From: JAZFSZ01 sp036446455
GTDB taxonomy: Bacteria; Pseudomonadota; Gammaproteobacteria; Acidiferrobacterales; JAJDNE01
Reading direction: 5' to 3'
Assembly: GCA_036446455.1 (NCBI GenBank)
Contig: JAZFSZ010000089.1
Coordinates: 1-20,117, forward strand
Length of the DNA: 20,117 nucleotides
In this document: positions 1-7,167 of the stretch, in pieces
Layout of the letters: each line of letters opens with the position of its first letter
Numbering within the stretch: the stretch's first letter is position 1
Made by a program: the position numbers and the translations under genes
The notes under the pieces: generated by a model
Databases searched by the model: none
What the model saw: the letters and a program-made list of their open reading frames with translations, nothing else
Told to the model about the DNA's origin: nothing

Positions 1-1
1 C

Positions 2-739
2 AGCCTCGGTGACGGTCTGCGCCCAGGATGTCTCGCCGACGCCACCGATGCCGCCCAGTTTGCCGCGCTGGAGACCCTTGGTGAACTAACGAAAATCGCC
101 TGGCAGCACGACGTGCAGGTCATGATCGAAGGGCCGGGCCATGTGCCGCTGCAGTTGGTAAAGGAAAATATGGACAAGGAACTGCAAGATTGTTTTGAGG
201 CACCGTTCTATACCCTCGGTCCGCTGGTCACCGACATTGCACCGGCCTACGATCACATTACTTCGGCCATTGGTGCTGCCAACATCGGCTGGTATGGCAC
301 TGCCATGTTGTGTTACGTCACGCCAAAGGAACATCTCGGTCTGCCCAACAAGCAGGACGTGCGTGATGGCATTATCACCTACAAGATTGCCGCCCATGCG
401 GCCGATCTCGCCAAGGGCCATCCCGGTGCACAGCTAAGAGACAATGCGCTGTCGAAGGCGCGGTTTGAGTTTCGCTGGAAGGACCAGTTCAATTTATCGC
501 TCGACCCCGAGCGCGCACGTGAGTTTCATGACGAAACTCTGCCAAAGGAGTCGGCCAAGGTGGTGCACTTCTGTTCCATGTGTGGACCCAAGTTCTGCTC
601 CATGCGCATTACACAAGATATAAGGGACTACGCCGCTGAAATTGGTATGACCGATGTTAAAGATGCGCTCATGCAGGGAATGAAACAAAAGTCGGAAGAA
701 TTCGACAAGCAGGGTAATGAGATATACAACAAAGTATAG
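2..739 (+). CDS. thiC: Phosphomethylpyrimidine synthase ThiC (C-terminal part, 5' end outside window)
   Basis: ThiC is a radical SAM enzyme that converts aminoimidazole ribotide into the hydroxymethylpyrimidine phosphate of thiamin. The open frame enters from the left edge with SLGDGLRPGCLADA, a conserved ThiC stretch, and about 245 residues are present. Near the C-terminus the cluster motif CSMCGPKFC (C-x2-C-x4-C) is visible; this is the unusual C-terminal [4Fe-4S] ligand set of ThiC. The QVMIEGPGHVPL stretch is also typical of the family. The start and any upstream TPP riboswitch lie outside the window. The downstream gene is 220 bp away, so the thiC transcript probably ends here. Confidence 0.97.
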   Translation, partial: SLGDGLRPGCLADATDAAQFAALETLGELTKIAWQHDVQVMIEGPGHVPLQLVKENMDKELQDCFEAPFYTLGPLVTDIAPAYDHITSAIGAANIGWYGTAMLCYVTPKEHLGLPNKQDVRDGIITYKIAAHAADLAKGHPGAQLRDNALSKARFEFRWKDQFNLSLDPERAREFHDETLPKESAKVVHFCSMCGPKFCSMRITQDIRDYAAEIGMTDVKDALMQGMKQKSEEFDKQGNEIYNKV

Positions 740-751
740 GCTGTTTGGTTG

Positions 752-780
752 CACCGAATAGGCGCATGGACGCGCCGGTG
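752..780 (+). other. Hairpin just downstream of thiC
   Basis: CACC (752-755) pairs with GGTG (777-780) and GGCGC (761-765) pairs with GCGCC (772-776). A five-base bulge lies on the left side and ATGGAC forms the loop. It begins 12 bases after the thiC stop. There is no U tract, so it is not a classical intrinsic terminator; it might protect the 3' end or assist Rho-dependent ending. Confidence 0.35.
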
Positions 781-939
781 TTGCGGGAGGCCTTGCCCGG
801 TTAGTGTATGGTTTACATCCTCAAGATTTACGTTTGGTTACTAACAGATATGCAGAATCAGTGGCTTTGACTTGAATCAGCTTTACGCTGGAGAAATCTG
901 TAACCGTGTGCGTAGCGTTTTTCAAAAACTGAAAATTTA

Positions 940-949
940 GTGATATCAC
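940..949. promoter_or_regulatory. Perfect 10-bp palindrome next to the RBS of the following gene
   Basis: GTGATATCAC is a perfect palindrome directly before the Shine-Dalgarno AAAGGAA (952-958) of the dienelactone-hydrolase-like gene. The symmetry nearly extends outward (TTA on the left, TAA on the right after one extra C). It could be an operator or a small RNA hairpin covering the RBS. A chance palindrome is also possible. Confidence 0.25.
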
Positions 950-962
950 CTAAAGGAACAAA

Positions 963-1826
963 ATGAGGTTAAACATCTCGCCGATAGTTGCGGTGCTTTT
1001 TTTAATGAGTGGATCGGCTTTTGCCCATGATCCGGCGGCGGAGAAAGATCAGTGGTGGTGGGACGACGCGTGGTGGAACAAGGGCCACCTTCCAGCCACA
1101 AAAAATTATGCTGTTCGTACCCAGTGGGTGACGTACAAGAGCGGTGAGCATGAAATTCGTGCTTTTGTGGCTCGACCTAAAAAGGGCGGAAAGTTTCCGG
1201 GCGTGTTATTTGCCCATGGTCGTCGCGGACTGGATGAGCTGATTCAGAAAAAGGTCAAACGCCTGGCGGCACGCGGTCTGGTCATTCTGGCGCCTGCGGT
1301 TTATGAGTCGCGTTTTATGGACCCCTACCCTTACGAGCATGACTATTCGATTGAAGAAGATTTCAACAAAGGAGTCGACAAGCTCCTGAAACGTAAAGAT
1401 ATTAGCAATAAAAAAATCTGTCTCGTTTCTCATACCCGTGGCGGTTATTACACACTCAAAGTAGCCGTTATCAACAAGCGACAAATTAAAGATGTCGCCT
1501 GTTATGTGTCCTGGTATCCACATATGCAGGATCCGAATGCACCGGAGCCCTCACAGGTATACGGTTATGCGCCGGAGGCGGATGAATTGAAAATTCCAGC
1601 ACTGATTTTTATCGGTGAAAACGAGCAGTACCAGCGCCGTCGCCCGATTGAGTCGGCCGTAAAACAGCTCAGGGCAGCGGGTAGAGATGTCAGGCTAATC
1701 ATCTATCCTGGAGTCGGTCGCGGATTTGATTTCCGTCCTGAAGAAATGCGAACTTTCGCCGATGATCTGGCGTCACGTGATGCCAATCGCCGGGCGGCGG
1801 AATTTATCTATAAACACCTGAAGTAG
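963..1826 (+). CDS. Exported dienelactone-hydrolase-fold protein, probably a pseudoenzyme
   Basis: A 287-residue protein with an N-terminal Sec signal (hydrophobic residues 6-20, likely cleavage after AFA at 21) and an alpha/beta-hydrolase body of dienelactone hydrolase type. The first mature residues are tryptophan-rich (WWWDDAWW, 31-38). The fold is suggested by VLFAHGRRGLDELI (81-94), the elbow-like ICLVSHTRGG (152-161) and IIYPGVGRGFDF (246-257). In the family the elbow is G-x-C/S-x-G-G and the late motif is PGxxHGF. Here the nucleophile position is Thr158, the histidine position is Arg253 and the acid position appears to be Glu221 (GENE). The catalytic triad is therefore probably not functional. 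The start follows a good RBS (AAAGGAA). A terminator follows immediately, so the gene appears to be transcribed alone. Family placement is fairly sure; the true role is unknown. Confidence 0.85.
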   Translation: MRLNISPIVAVLFLMSGSAFAHDPAAEKDQWWWDDAWWNKGHLPATKNYAVRTQWVTYKSGEHEIRAFVARPKKGGKFPGVLFAHGRRGLDELIQKKVKRLAARGLVILAPAVYESRFMDPYPYEHDYSIEEDFNKGVDKLLKRKDISNKKICLVSHTRGGYYTLKVAVINKRQIKDVACYVSWYPHMQDPNAPEPSQVYGYAPEADELKIPALIFIGENEQYQRRRPIESAVKQLRAAGRDVRLIIYPGVGRGFDFRPEEMRTFADDLASRDANRRAAEFIYKHLK

Positions 1827-1828
1827 GC

Positions 1829-1855
1829 AAAGGCGAGTAGTGGTCTCGCTTTTTT
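1829..1855 (+). terminator. Intrinsic terminator after the hydrolase-like gene
   Basis: GCGAG (1833-1837) pairs with CTCGC (1845-1849) across a seven-base loop, and six T residues (1850-1855) follow. It lies just after the stop codon at 1824-1826. Confidence 0.8.
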
Positions 1856-1983
1856 ATTCAGGCTACGCTCTTTTAGCAAATCGTACTGCCGGATCATGTT
1901 TCAGACAGGCGCAGGACGTCGCGGCATAAATGCTTGTATACTGGCCTGCCAGATTCCGTGCCTGCCACTAGCGAGGAGAAGTG

Positions 1984-2196
1984 ATGCTGGTTAAAACTAT
2001 CATCTTCATCGTTAGTGTCGCAGTCATCGCGTATCTGACATCATCAATCTGGGCCAGTTGCAACATCAAGTACCAGATGTGCGCCACCTTATGTGACGTC
2101 AGGCACATGACTTCCGATTTCAAAAAAGCCGGTTGCAAAGGCGGCTGCACTTCGAAGAAAATTTCCTGTATCTCCAAAGAGGTCATCGAAGATTAG
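1984..2196 (+). CDS. Small exported protein with symmetric twin-CX3C cysteine pattern
   Basis: A 70-residue protein of no family I recognise. Residues 5-24 form a hydrophobic signal or anchor segment ending SSIWA, followed by a short polar domain with six cysteines at 26, 33, 37, 51, 55 and 62. The spacing is C-x6-C-x3-C-x13-C-x3-C-x6-C, which is mirror-symmetric. This suggests a disulfide-stapled helical hairpin in the periplasm. I chose the ATG at 1984 because GAGGAG (1973-1978) sits 5 bases upstream; the overlapping GTG at 1981 is too close. C26 is not in a good lipobox (W at -3), so a lipoprotein is less likely. It is the first gene of an operon: the metallophosphoesterase starts 8 bases after its stop. 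Function unknown; it could be a sensor input or partner for the downstream kinase. Confidence 0.8.
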   Translation: MLVKTIIFIVSVAVIAYLTSSIWASCNIKYQMCATLCDVRHMTSDFKKAGCKGGCTSKKISCISKEVIED

Positions 2197-2204
2197 GGGG
2201 CGCG

Positions 2205-2942
2205 ATGAAGCTCGCGATCTTTTCCGATATCCATAGCAATCTGGAGGCGCTTGAGGCCTGCCACAAACGAGCCCTGCAACTGGGCGCTGAGGGTTTTGTG
2301 TGTCTTGGTGATGTCACCGGTTACGGTGCCGACCCCGCTGCAACAGTAGACAGGCTGATGTCGATCGACAATCTGATCGCCGTGCGTGGCAATCACGAAG
2401 AAGCACTGTTCGCAGAATTATCGGAAGGGGTAAAGGAATCTCTGAAACAAACCGTCGAATGGACAAAAAATCACCTGAACGATAAACAACTGCGCTTTCT
2501 TGATTCTCTGCCTTATTTGCTCGAAGCCCATGGCGTGACATTCGTTCATGCCTCCGCCAATCATCCCAGGCACTGGGTATACATGGGCCAGGGTGACACC
2601 GTCGAGCATTGTATGGAAGCGGCACGCACCAATGTGACCTTCATCGGGCATGCCCACATTCCGCGCGTCTTTTATAAGACAGGTTCCGGTGACGTGTGCG
2701 AGCTTAAACCGAGAGAGGAGGTCTTGATCCCGCTCATGTCCAATCGACATTATGTCATCAGTATCGGTTCGGTGGGCCAGCCACGGGATGGCGACTGCGC
2801 TTCCTGTTTTGTAATGTATGACGACATAAAGCGCGAGATAAGCTTTCATCGCGTTGTTTATAATCATGTTGAGACCGCGCGCAAGATTCTGGCAGCCAAC
2901 CTGAATTCTGCTTTTGCCGAGCGCCTGTCACATGCGAAATAG
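2205..2942 (+). CDS. Calcineurin-like metallophosphoesterase
   Basis: A 245-residue cytoplasmic phosphoesterase of the YfcE/MJ0936-like branch. All metal-binding motifs are present in order: DIH (D8, H10), GDVTGYG (D36), GNHE (N63, H64), VHAS (H115) and GHAH (H149, H151). These enzymes bind two divalent metals and hydrolyse phosphomono- or diesters. The substrate cannot be read from sequence. The start at 2205 fits the DIHSN motif near the N-terminus and a purine-rich AGGGGG just upstream; a longer reading from 2133 would overlap the preceding gene. The kinase-Usp gene begins 5 bases after the stop, so the two are surely cotranscribed. A role as phosphatase opposing that kinase is my inference. 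Confidence 0.9.
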   Translation: MKLAIFSDIHSNLEALEACHKRALQLGAEGFVCLGDVTGYGADPAATVDRLMSIDNLIAVRGNHEEALFAELSEGVKESLKQTVEWTKNHLNDKQLRFLDSLPYLLEAHGVTFVHASANHPRHWVYMGQGDTVEHCMEAARTNVTFIGHAHIPRVFYKTGSGDVCELKPREEVLIPLMSNRHYVISIGSVGQPRDGDCASCFVMYDDIKREISFHRVVYNHVETARKILAANLNSAFAERLSHAK

Positions 2943-2947
2943 GGCCC

Positions 2948-4423
2948 ATGGAAAAAACACCAAAAGTTTCCGCCAGCCGCTCCGACCATGTTGAAATAAT
3001 TTACGAAGCCACGCTTGGAGACACCGTAGATGGTTTCAAGCTGGTTAAACAAATCGTAGAAAGTAAAGTCAGCACACTCTATCGTGTAACACACCCGGAC
3101 TATCCGCTGGCGATGGTCATGAAAGTGCCGAAGCTCCACAAAAAGCTGCCACCCAGCACTTACTCCGGATTTGAATCGGAGATCCGTATTCTTTCGGGGG
3201 TGAGAGGCCCTTATACCCCTAGATTTATCGCATCCGGTGATATGGCCGAGTGCCCGTATCTGGTAATGGAATTTATTGAAGGTGACGTTCTGCCTCAGGT
3301 TATTGCTGAAGCGCCTTTGTCCGCGGAGCGTGTGGCGGTCCTGATGGCGCCCGTCTGCAAGGCCGTTCATGAGCTGCATCGGCAAAACGTGATTCACCTG
3401 GATCTGAGGCCGGCGAACATTCGCAACCGCGAAGACGGTACCGCTGTTATCATCGATTTTGGATCGGCGCATCACACACATCTACCCGATATGTACGAAG
3501 ACGCGCATGAAGACGCGCCCCACAGTGTTGCCTATATGGCGCCGGAACAGGTGCACCATATCCGCACTGACTCACGCAGTGATATTTATGCTATTGGAGT
3601 CATGCTTTATCAGATGGCAACGGCAAAGTTGCCCTTTGGCCAGAAAAATATATTCAGTGTTAAGCGCAGGTTACGATCGGCACCTCTGCCCCCGCGTGCC
3701 ATTAACGCCGGGGTCCCGCCGTGGCTGCAGGAAATTATTTACGCGTGCATGGAAATTTATCCGGACAATCGCTTTGCCACTGCTCAAAAAGTGGCCTACA
3801 TGCTGTCCCACCCGCACATGGTTGTATTGTCAAAGCGCTCTTATGAGAATTCACCGGCGAGCTTGCTGATAAAAACACGTCAGTGGATCCGTTCCCTGGG
3901 TGCCAAAATTCCACAGCACTCCAGGTTACATCCTGCTGAGCGATTGACTACCGCGCCCCATGTACTGGTGGCACTGGATCTGGGGCATGCTTCACTGGCA
4001 CTGAAGGACGCCATACGTGATGCCGTGCGGCAACGTTCGCAAATGCAGCGGCAGACATTCTTCACCTGCCTCGTCATCCTGAAGGAAAACGACAATACCG
4101 ACAGTGAAGATCCTGAATTGATCCGGGACGAAGAGAGCCCGCAGCATGTGCAGGCGCAAGTGGAATTGCGCCACTGGTTCAAACCGCTGGATTTGCCGCA
4201 ATCGCAGGTCAATTTTCAGATTCACTACGGTGATCCGGCAGAAGAAATTATTGCGTATGCCAGCCATCACCTGGTTGACCAGATCATACTGGGTGCCCGT
4301 GGCAGCGGAACAATGCACCGACTCTTGGGCAGCGTGTCGCAAAAGGTATTGGCTTACGCACCCTGTACGGTAACAGTCGTCAAGACGCGAAAAGATGCCA
4401 CAGCGGACGTCGATTCCAGCTGA
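2948..4423 (+). CDS. Ser/Thr protein kinase fused to a universal stress protein domain
   Basis: A 491-residue soluble two-domain protein. Residues about 28-290 form a Hanks-type kinase: ATP lysine K59 (MVMKVP), alpha-C glutamate near E78, catalytic loop HLDLRPANI (D152, N157), DFG at 170-172 and APE at 198-200. The glycine-rich loop is aberrant: the segment IVESKVSTLYRV has none of the expected glycines. Residues about 338-478 form a UspA domain starting HVLVALDLG and carrying the nucleotide motif GARG (449-452), then GS (461-462) after eight residues. No transmembrane segment is visible, unlike PASTA-type kinases. The enzyme should phosphorylate Ser/Thr on proteins, with the Usp domain perhaps sensing ATP or stress. 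It is the last gene of a three-gene operon and lies 5 bases after the metallophosphoesterase. Confidence 0.93.
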   Translation: MEKTPKVSASRSDHVEIIYEATLGDTVDGFKLVKQIVESKVSTLYRVTHPDYPLAMVMKVPKLHKKLPPSTYSGFESEIRILSGVRGPYTPRFIASGDMAECPYLVMEFIEGDVLPQVIAEAPLSAERVAVLMAPVCKAVHELHRQNVIHLDLRPANIRNREDGTAVIIDFGSAHHTHLPDMYEDAHEDAPHSVAYMAPEQVHHIRTDSRSDIYAIGVMLYQMATAKLPFGQKNIFSVKRRLRSAPLPPRAINAGVPPWLQEIIYACMEIYPDNRFATAQKVAYMLSHPHMVVLSKRSYENSPASLLIKTRQWIRSLGAKIPQHSRLHPAERLTTAPHVLVALDLGHASLALKDAIRDAVRQRSQMQRQTFFTCLVILKENDNTDSEDPELIRDEESPQHVQAQVELRHWFKPLDLPQSQVNFQIHYGDPAEEIIAYASHHLVDQIILGARGSGTMHRLLGSVSQKVLAYAPCTVTVVKTRKDATADVDSS

Positions 4424-4491
4424 CCCCTGGCGTGCTACAATAAATCTATTAGCCTGGCGGCAGGCGACCACCAAATCAGCATCCGGAATAA

Positions 4492-5154
4492 CTATTCATA
4501 CCAGCGGCTGAAGGCGTCCAGTTCTTCGCGCGCCACGCGATACTGGTTTACCGCTGCTTCAGTATCTTCGTAGCCCAGCGACAGACCAAATGCCAATACA
4601 AGATCATCGAATGTTCCGAGAATATCGTTGACCACTTCCGGGTAATCTGCGATCGAGGCCTGGGCACAGCTGCCCAATCCCAAATCTGTTGTTGCCAGCA
4701 TTACGCTTTGAACAAAAATACCCATATCCACCCATGCGCCTCGGCCCATGCGGCGGTCGAGATAAAACAATAGACCGACCGGTGCCTCAAAGAATTCATA
4801 ATTTCGATTCCATTGGGTAACGCGGCGTTCCTTGTCTTCCCGCTTTATATCCACTGCCCTATACAACGCCATACCGGTCGCGAACCGTCGGGATTTGTAG
4901 GGCTCGAACCATTCATCGGGATAGTAGCTTTCCTCTGGGTGTGGCTTGCGCCGCATAGCCGCGGCCAAGATTGCCCGGCTCAATTTGTTCCGGGTTTGGC
5001 CCATCACCACAGCAACTTTCCACGGCTGGAGATTGGCGCCCGAAGGAGCATATCGCGCCGCATTGAGAATCTTTTCCACCAGATTCCGGCCCACCGGGCG
5101 ATCAAGAAACTGCCTGACAGAGTGACGTGATTTGATTGCGCTTATCGTATTCAT
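4492..5154 (-). CDS. Nitroreductase family protein (FMN-dependent)
   Basis: A 220-residue NAD(P)H:FMN oxidoreductase of the nitroreductase fold. The N-terminal FMN-phosphate motif RHSVRQF (10-16) is clear. So are the conserved RYAPSGANLQPWKV stretch and the later GIFVQSVMLATTDLGLGSCAQ region that forms the dimer and flavin pocket. Such enzymes reduce nitro-compounds, quinones or enones; the substrate is not predictable. The start has a good RBS (GAGGAG, complement of 5161-5166). It is convergent with the kinase-Usp gene and divergent from the exported EEP protein, with a 193-bp AT-rich region between. Confidence 0.92.
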   Translation of the reverse strand: MNTISAIKSRHSVRQFLDRPVGRNLVEKILNAARYAPSGANLQPWKVAVVMGQTRNKLSRAILAAAMRRKPHPEESYYPDEWFEPYKSRRFATGMALYRAVDIKREDKERRVTQWNRNYEFFEAPVGLLFYLDRRMGRGAWVDMGIFVQSVMLATTDLGLGSCAQASIADYPEVVNDILGTFDDLVLAFGLSLGYEDTEAAVNQYRVAREELDAFSRWYE

Positions 5155-5347
5155 GGTGTACTCCTCGTTGCCAGGGCAAAGCGACCGTATTTACCGATTA
5201 CATGAAAATATTCTAAAATACTTATATGCCCTACGGATAGTCGCATAATATTTCACAAAGACCATGGATTGTTAGCGCACGATACTTTTTAATTAGTGCT
5301 TCAATCAGCAAGGCGAATGCAGTGAGTAGGCAATGGAGGAGAGTGTC

Positions 5348-6505
5348 GTGAAAAAAATCCAATCTTTTTTAATCGTAATCATCCCGCTTGTTGTCAGTTT
5401 GCTTTTTGTACCTACTAGAGCTCTGGCCGACAATGGGCAGACGCGCAGCGGCCAGATTAAAGCCATATCGCAGAATCTCTATGTAGGGGCCGATCTGTTT
5501 CGTATCCTCAGTGCGACTGCGCCGGAGCAGATTCCCGTGGTCACAGCCGAGGTATTCTTCATCATTCAGGCAACCAACTTCCCGGAACGGGCAGAAGCCA
5601 TTGCCGAGGTTATAGAAGATAAAAGACCGGATGTTATCGGCCTGCAGGAAGTCTCGTTACTGCGGGTGCAAAGCCCGAGCGACTTTTTTATCGGCAACCC
5701 CAATCCAGCGGAAACCGTGGTCTACGATTATCTACAGATACTGTTGGCAGCGTTGGAGCGAAGGGGCTTGCATTATCGCGTGGCTTCGGAGGTGCAGAAT
5801 ATCGATGTGGAGTTACCAGCCTTTGTCGACTTCGATCCGGACACCGGTGCGCCTCTGTTTGACGATGTACGTCTGACGGATCGGGATGTCATTCTGGTGC
5901 GCAATAACGTAGACGATGCCAATGCGGTCGGCGTCAATTTCGGGGTCAATCTTGAGGTGCCCGTCGCCGGGCTGACATTGGCTTTTACCCGTGGCTATAC
6001 CGCTGTCGATGCAACGGTACGGGGCAAGACTTTTCGCGTGGTCAACACCCACCTGGAGGTAAAGGGTGAGGGCCTGGTTCCGTTTATTCAAATGTTGCAG
6101 GCACAGGAGCTTGTGGGGGTGCTTGCGACCGAGAATCGGCCAGTCGTACTGTTGGGCGATCTCAATTCGCCAGCCGATGATGTTATCGATCCGGCAACGG
6201 GTTTCGTGCCGCCAATATTTCAGTTCCAGTCGGCCGGTTTTACCGATGTCTGGGCGCTGGGGGGTGAGGGCGCCGGATTTACCTGTTGTCAGGCAGAGTT
6301 CCTGGTTAGCATCAATTCCGCATATAACGAACGCGTTGATTATGTTCTGTATCGTGATGAGGATTTATCGCCACTTGGGCACAAAACCCGTATCGATGCC
6401 GAACTGTTGGGGGATGAGGTCGAAGACAAAACGGCAAGTGGCCTGTGGCCATCCGACCACGCTGGCGTATATGCTCGCATCAGGATACCTGTTACGGTAG
6501 ATTAA
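5348..6505 (+). CDS. Exported endonuclease/exonuclease/phosphatase (EEP) family protein
   Basis: A 385-residue secreted hydrolase of the EEP (DNase I/sphingomyelinase-like) fold. Visible motifs are SQNLYVGADL (N43), GLQE (metal ligand E101), VVNTHLEV (His), LLGDLNSP (Asp/Asn) and the C-terminal SDHAGVYA (Asp-His pair), so the catalytic set appears complete. I place the start at GTG 5348: the strong RBS GGAGGAG (5335-5341) lies 6 bases before it, and the product then begins with a classical signal peptide, MKKIQSFLIV... ending RALA at 27. The ATG at 5333 overlaps the RBS itself and would add five residues. The protein could be an extracellular nuclease, phospholipase C-like enzyme or phosphatase. 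The gene stands alone. Confidence 0.9.
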   Translation: MKKIQSFLIVIIPLVVSLLFVPTRALADNGQTRSGQIKAISQNLYVGADLFRILSATAPEQIPVVTAEVFFIIQATNFPERAEAIAEVIEDKRPDVIGLQEVSLLRVQSPSDFFIGNPNPAETVVYDYLQILLAALERRGLHYRVASEVQNIDVELPAFVDFDPDTGAPLFDDVRLTDRDVILVRNNVDDANAVGVNFGVNLEVPVAGLTLAFTRGYTAVDATVRGKTFRVVNTHLEVKGEGLVPFIQMLQAQELVGVLATENRPVVLLGDLNSPADDVIDPATGFVPPIFQFQSAGFTDVWALGGEGAGFTCCQAEFLVSINSAYNERVDYVLYRDEDLSPLGHKTRIDAELLGDEVEDKTASGLWPSDHAGVYARIRIPVTVD

Positions 6506-6683
6506 AATGTCGAACTCAGCGCTATTTACTAGCGGTCGCTGGTCGCTTTAACGGGGGGTGTCTCGCAGTAATGTCCTGGGTTAGGTGGGTGTCGCGGCGA
6601 GGGTGCCTTGCCACGCCCCTGAATAAATTTTTGAGATCAGGGAGGCTGCACTGAGCCAAAAACAATAAATCAGTGACAGGCAC

Positions 6684-6717
6684 AAAAAAAGACCCGACCC
6701 TTCGACCGGGGTTTTTT
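6684..6717. terminator. Probable bidirectional terminator between the EEP gene and cspA
   Basis: CCCG (6693-6696) can pair with CGGG (6707-6710), extended outward by a run of A (6684-6690) against T (6712-6717) with one mismatch. T runs follow the stem on both strands, so it could end cspA (minus strand, stop at 6734) and transcripts from the EEP gene. The GC stem is short, so this is moderately sure. Confidence 0.6.
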
Positions 6718-6733
6718 AACCTAGAAACGTTTT

Positions 6734-6937
6734 CTATTCAGGGATGACGTTAGCCGCCTGGGGGCCCTTGGGGCCGTCCTGTACCTCGTAGGTGACTTTC
6801 TGACCTTCGGTCAAGGTTTTAAATCCGTCTCCGGAAATGGCACTGAAGTGAACGAATACGTCCTTGCCGCCATCATCCTGGGAAATAAAGCCGAAACCTT
6901 TTGAATCGTTGAACCATTTTACAGTACCTGTAGCCAT
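6734..6937 (-). CDS. Cold-shock protein, CspA family
   Basis: A 67-residue single cold-shock domain that binds single-stranded RNA/DNA and acts as an RNA chaperone. RNP1 (KGFGFI) and RNP2 (VFVHF) are both intact, and the start MATGTVKWFN is typical. The ATG at 6937 is chosen because it gives the standard length and has an RBS (GAGGAAG) 7 bases upstream. An in-frame extension to 7069 has no cold-shock homology and would be the 5' leader. The RBS can fold with the bases just before the start (see the leader entry), which suggests post-transcriptional control. The gene is monocistronic, with a terminator about 20 bases downstream. Confidence 0.95.
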   Translation of the reverse strand: MATGTVKWFNDSKGFGFISQDDGGKDVFVHFSAISGDGFKTLTEGQKVTYEVQDGPKGPQAANVIPE

Positions 6938-7025
6938 GGAATATCTTCCTCTATATTTTCTGATTAACTTAAAACTGCGGCTTATTAAAGGGAATATTCG
7001 TAGAACTACACGGTAGGATATTTCC
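6938..7025 (-). promoter_or_regulatory. Structured 5' leader of the cold-shock gene
   Basis: On the minus strand, GGAA-GATA-TTCC (6949-6938) forms a hairpin that contains the RBS and abuts the start codon. Further upstream, CTAC (7016-7013), GTAG (7009-7006) and CTAC (7003-7000) allow two mutually exclusive hairpins. Two GGAA/TTCC-like segments (7025-7016 and 6999-6990) could also compete with the RBS stem. Cold-shock mRNAs of this family are known for long, temperature-sensitive leaders. The switch itself is inference. Confidence 0.4.
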
Positions 7026-7167
7026 AGAACAAATACTGCCACACACCGCAGGATCATCAGTCTACTCAAAAAATTGACGGCATGTAAAGCAATTCAATCA
7101 TGAAATAAGCGATTTCCATGCATGATAGTAAACTTGAGCAGCGGAAGCTAAAACCAGATCGCGACAT

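Noticed and set aside
4452..4465. Hairpin GCCTG-GCGG-CAGGC as a terminator between the kinase and nitroreductase genes
   Set aside because: Five-bp stem with no T run on either strand; too weak to call.
5190..5260. OxyR-like or other operator in the AT-rich nitroreductase/EEP gap
   Set aside because: ATAG at one place lacks the remaining OxyR positions; the region is AT-rich enough to give such matches by chance.
6938..7069. N-terminal extension of the cold-shock protein (111-residue reading)
   Set aside because: The extra 44 residues have no cold-shock homology, the internal ATG has a proper RBS, and the standard family length is obtained from 6937.
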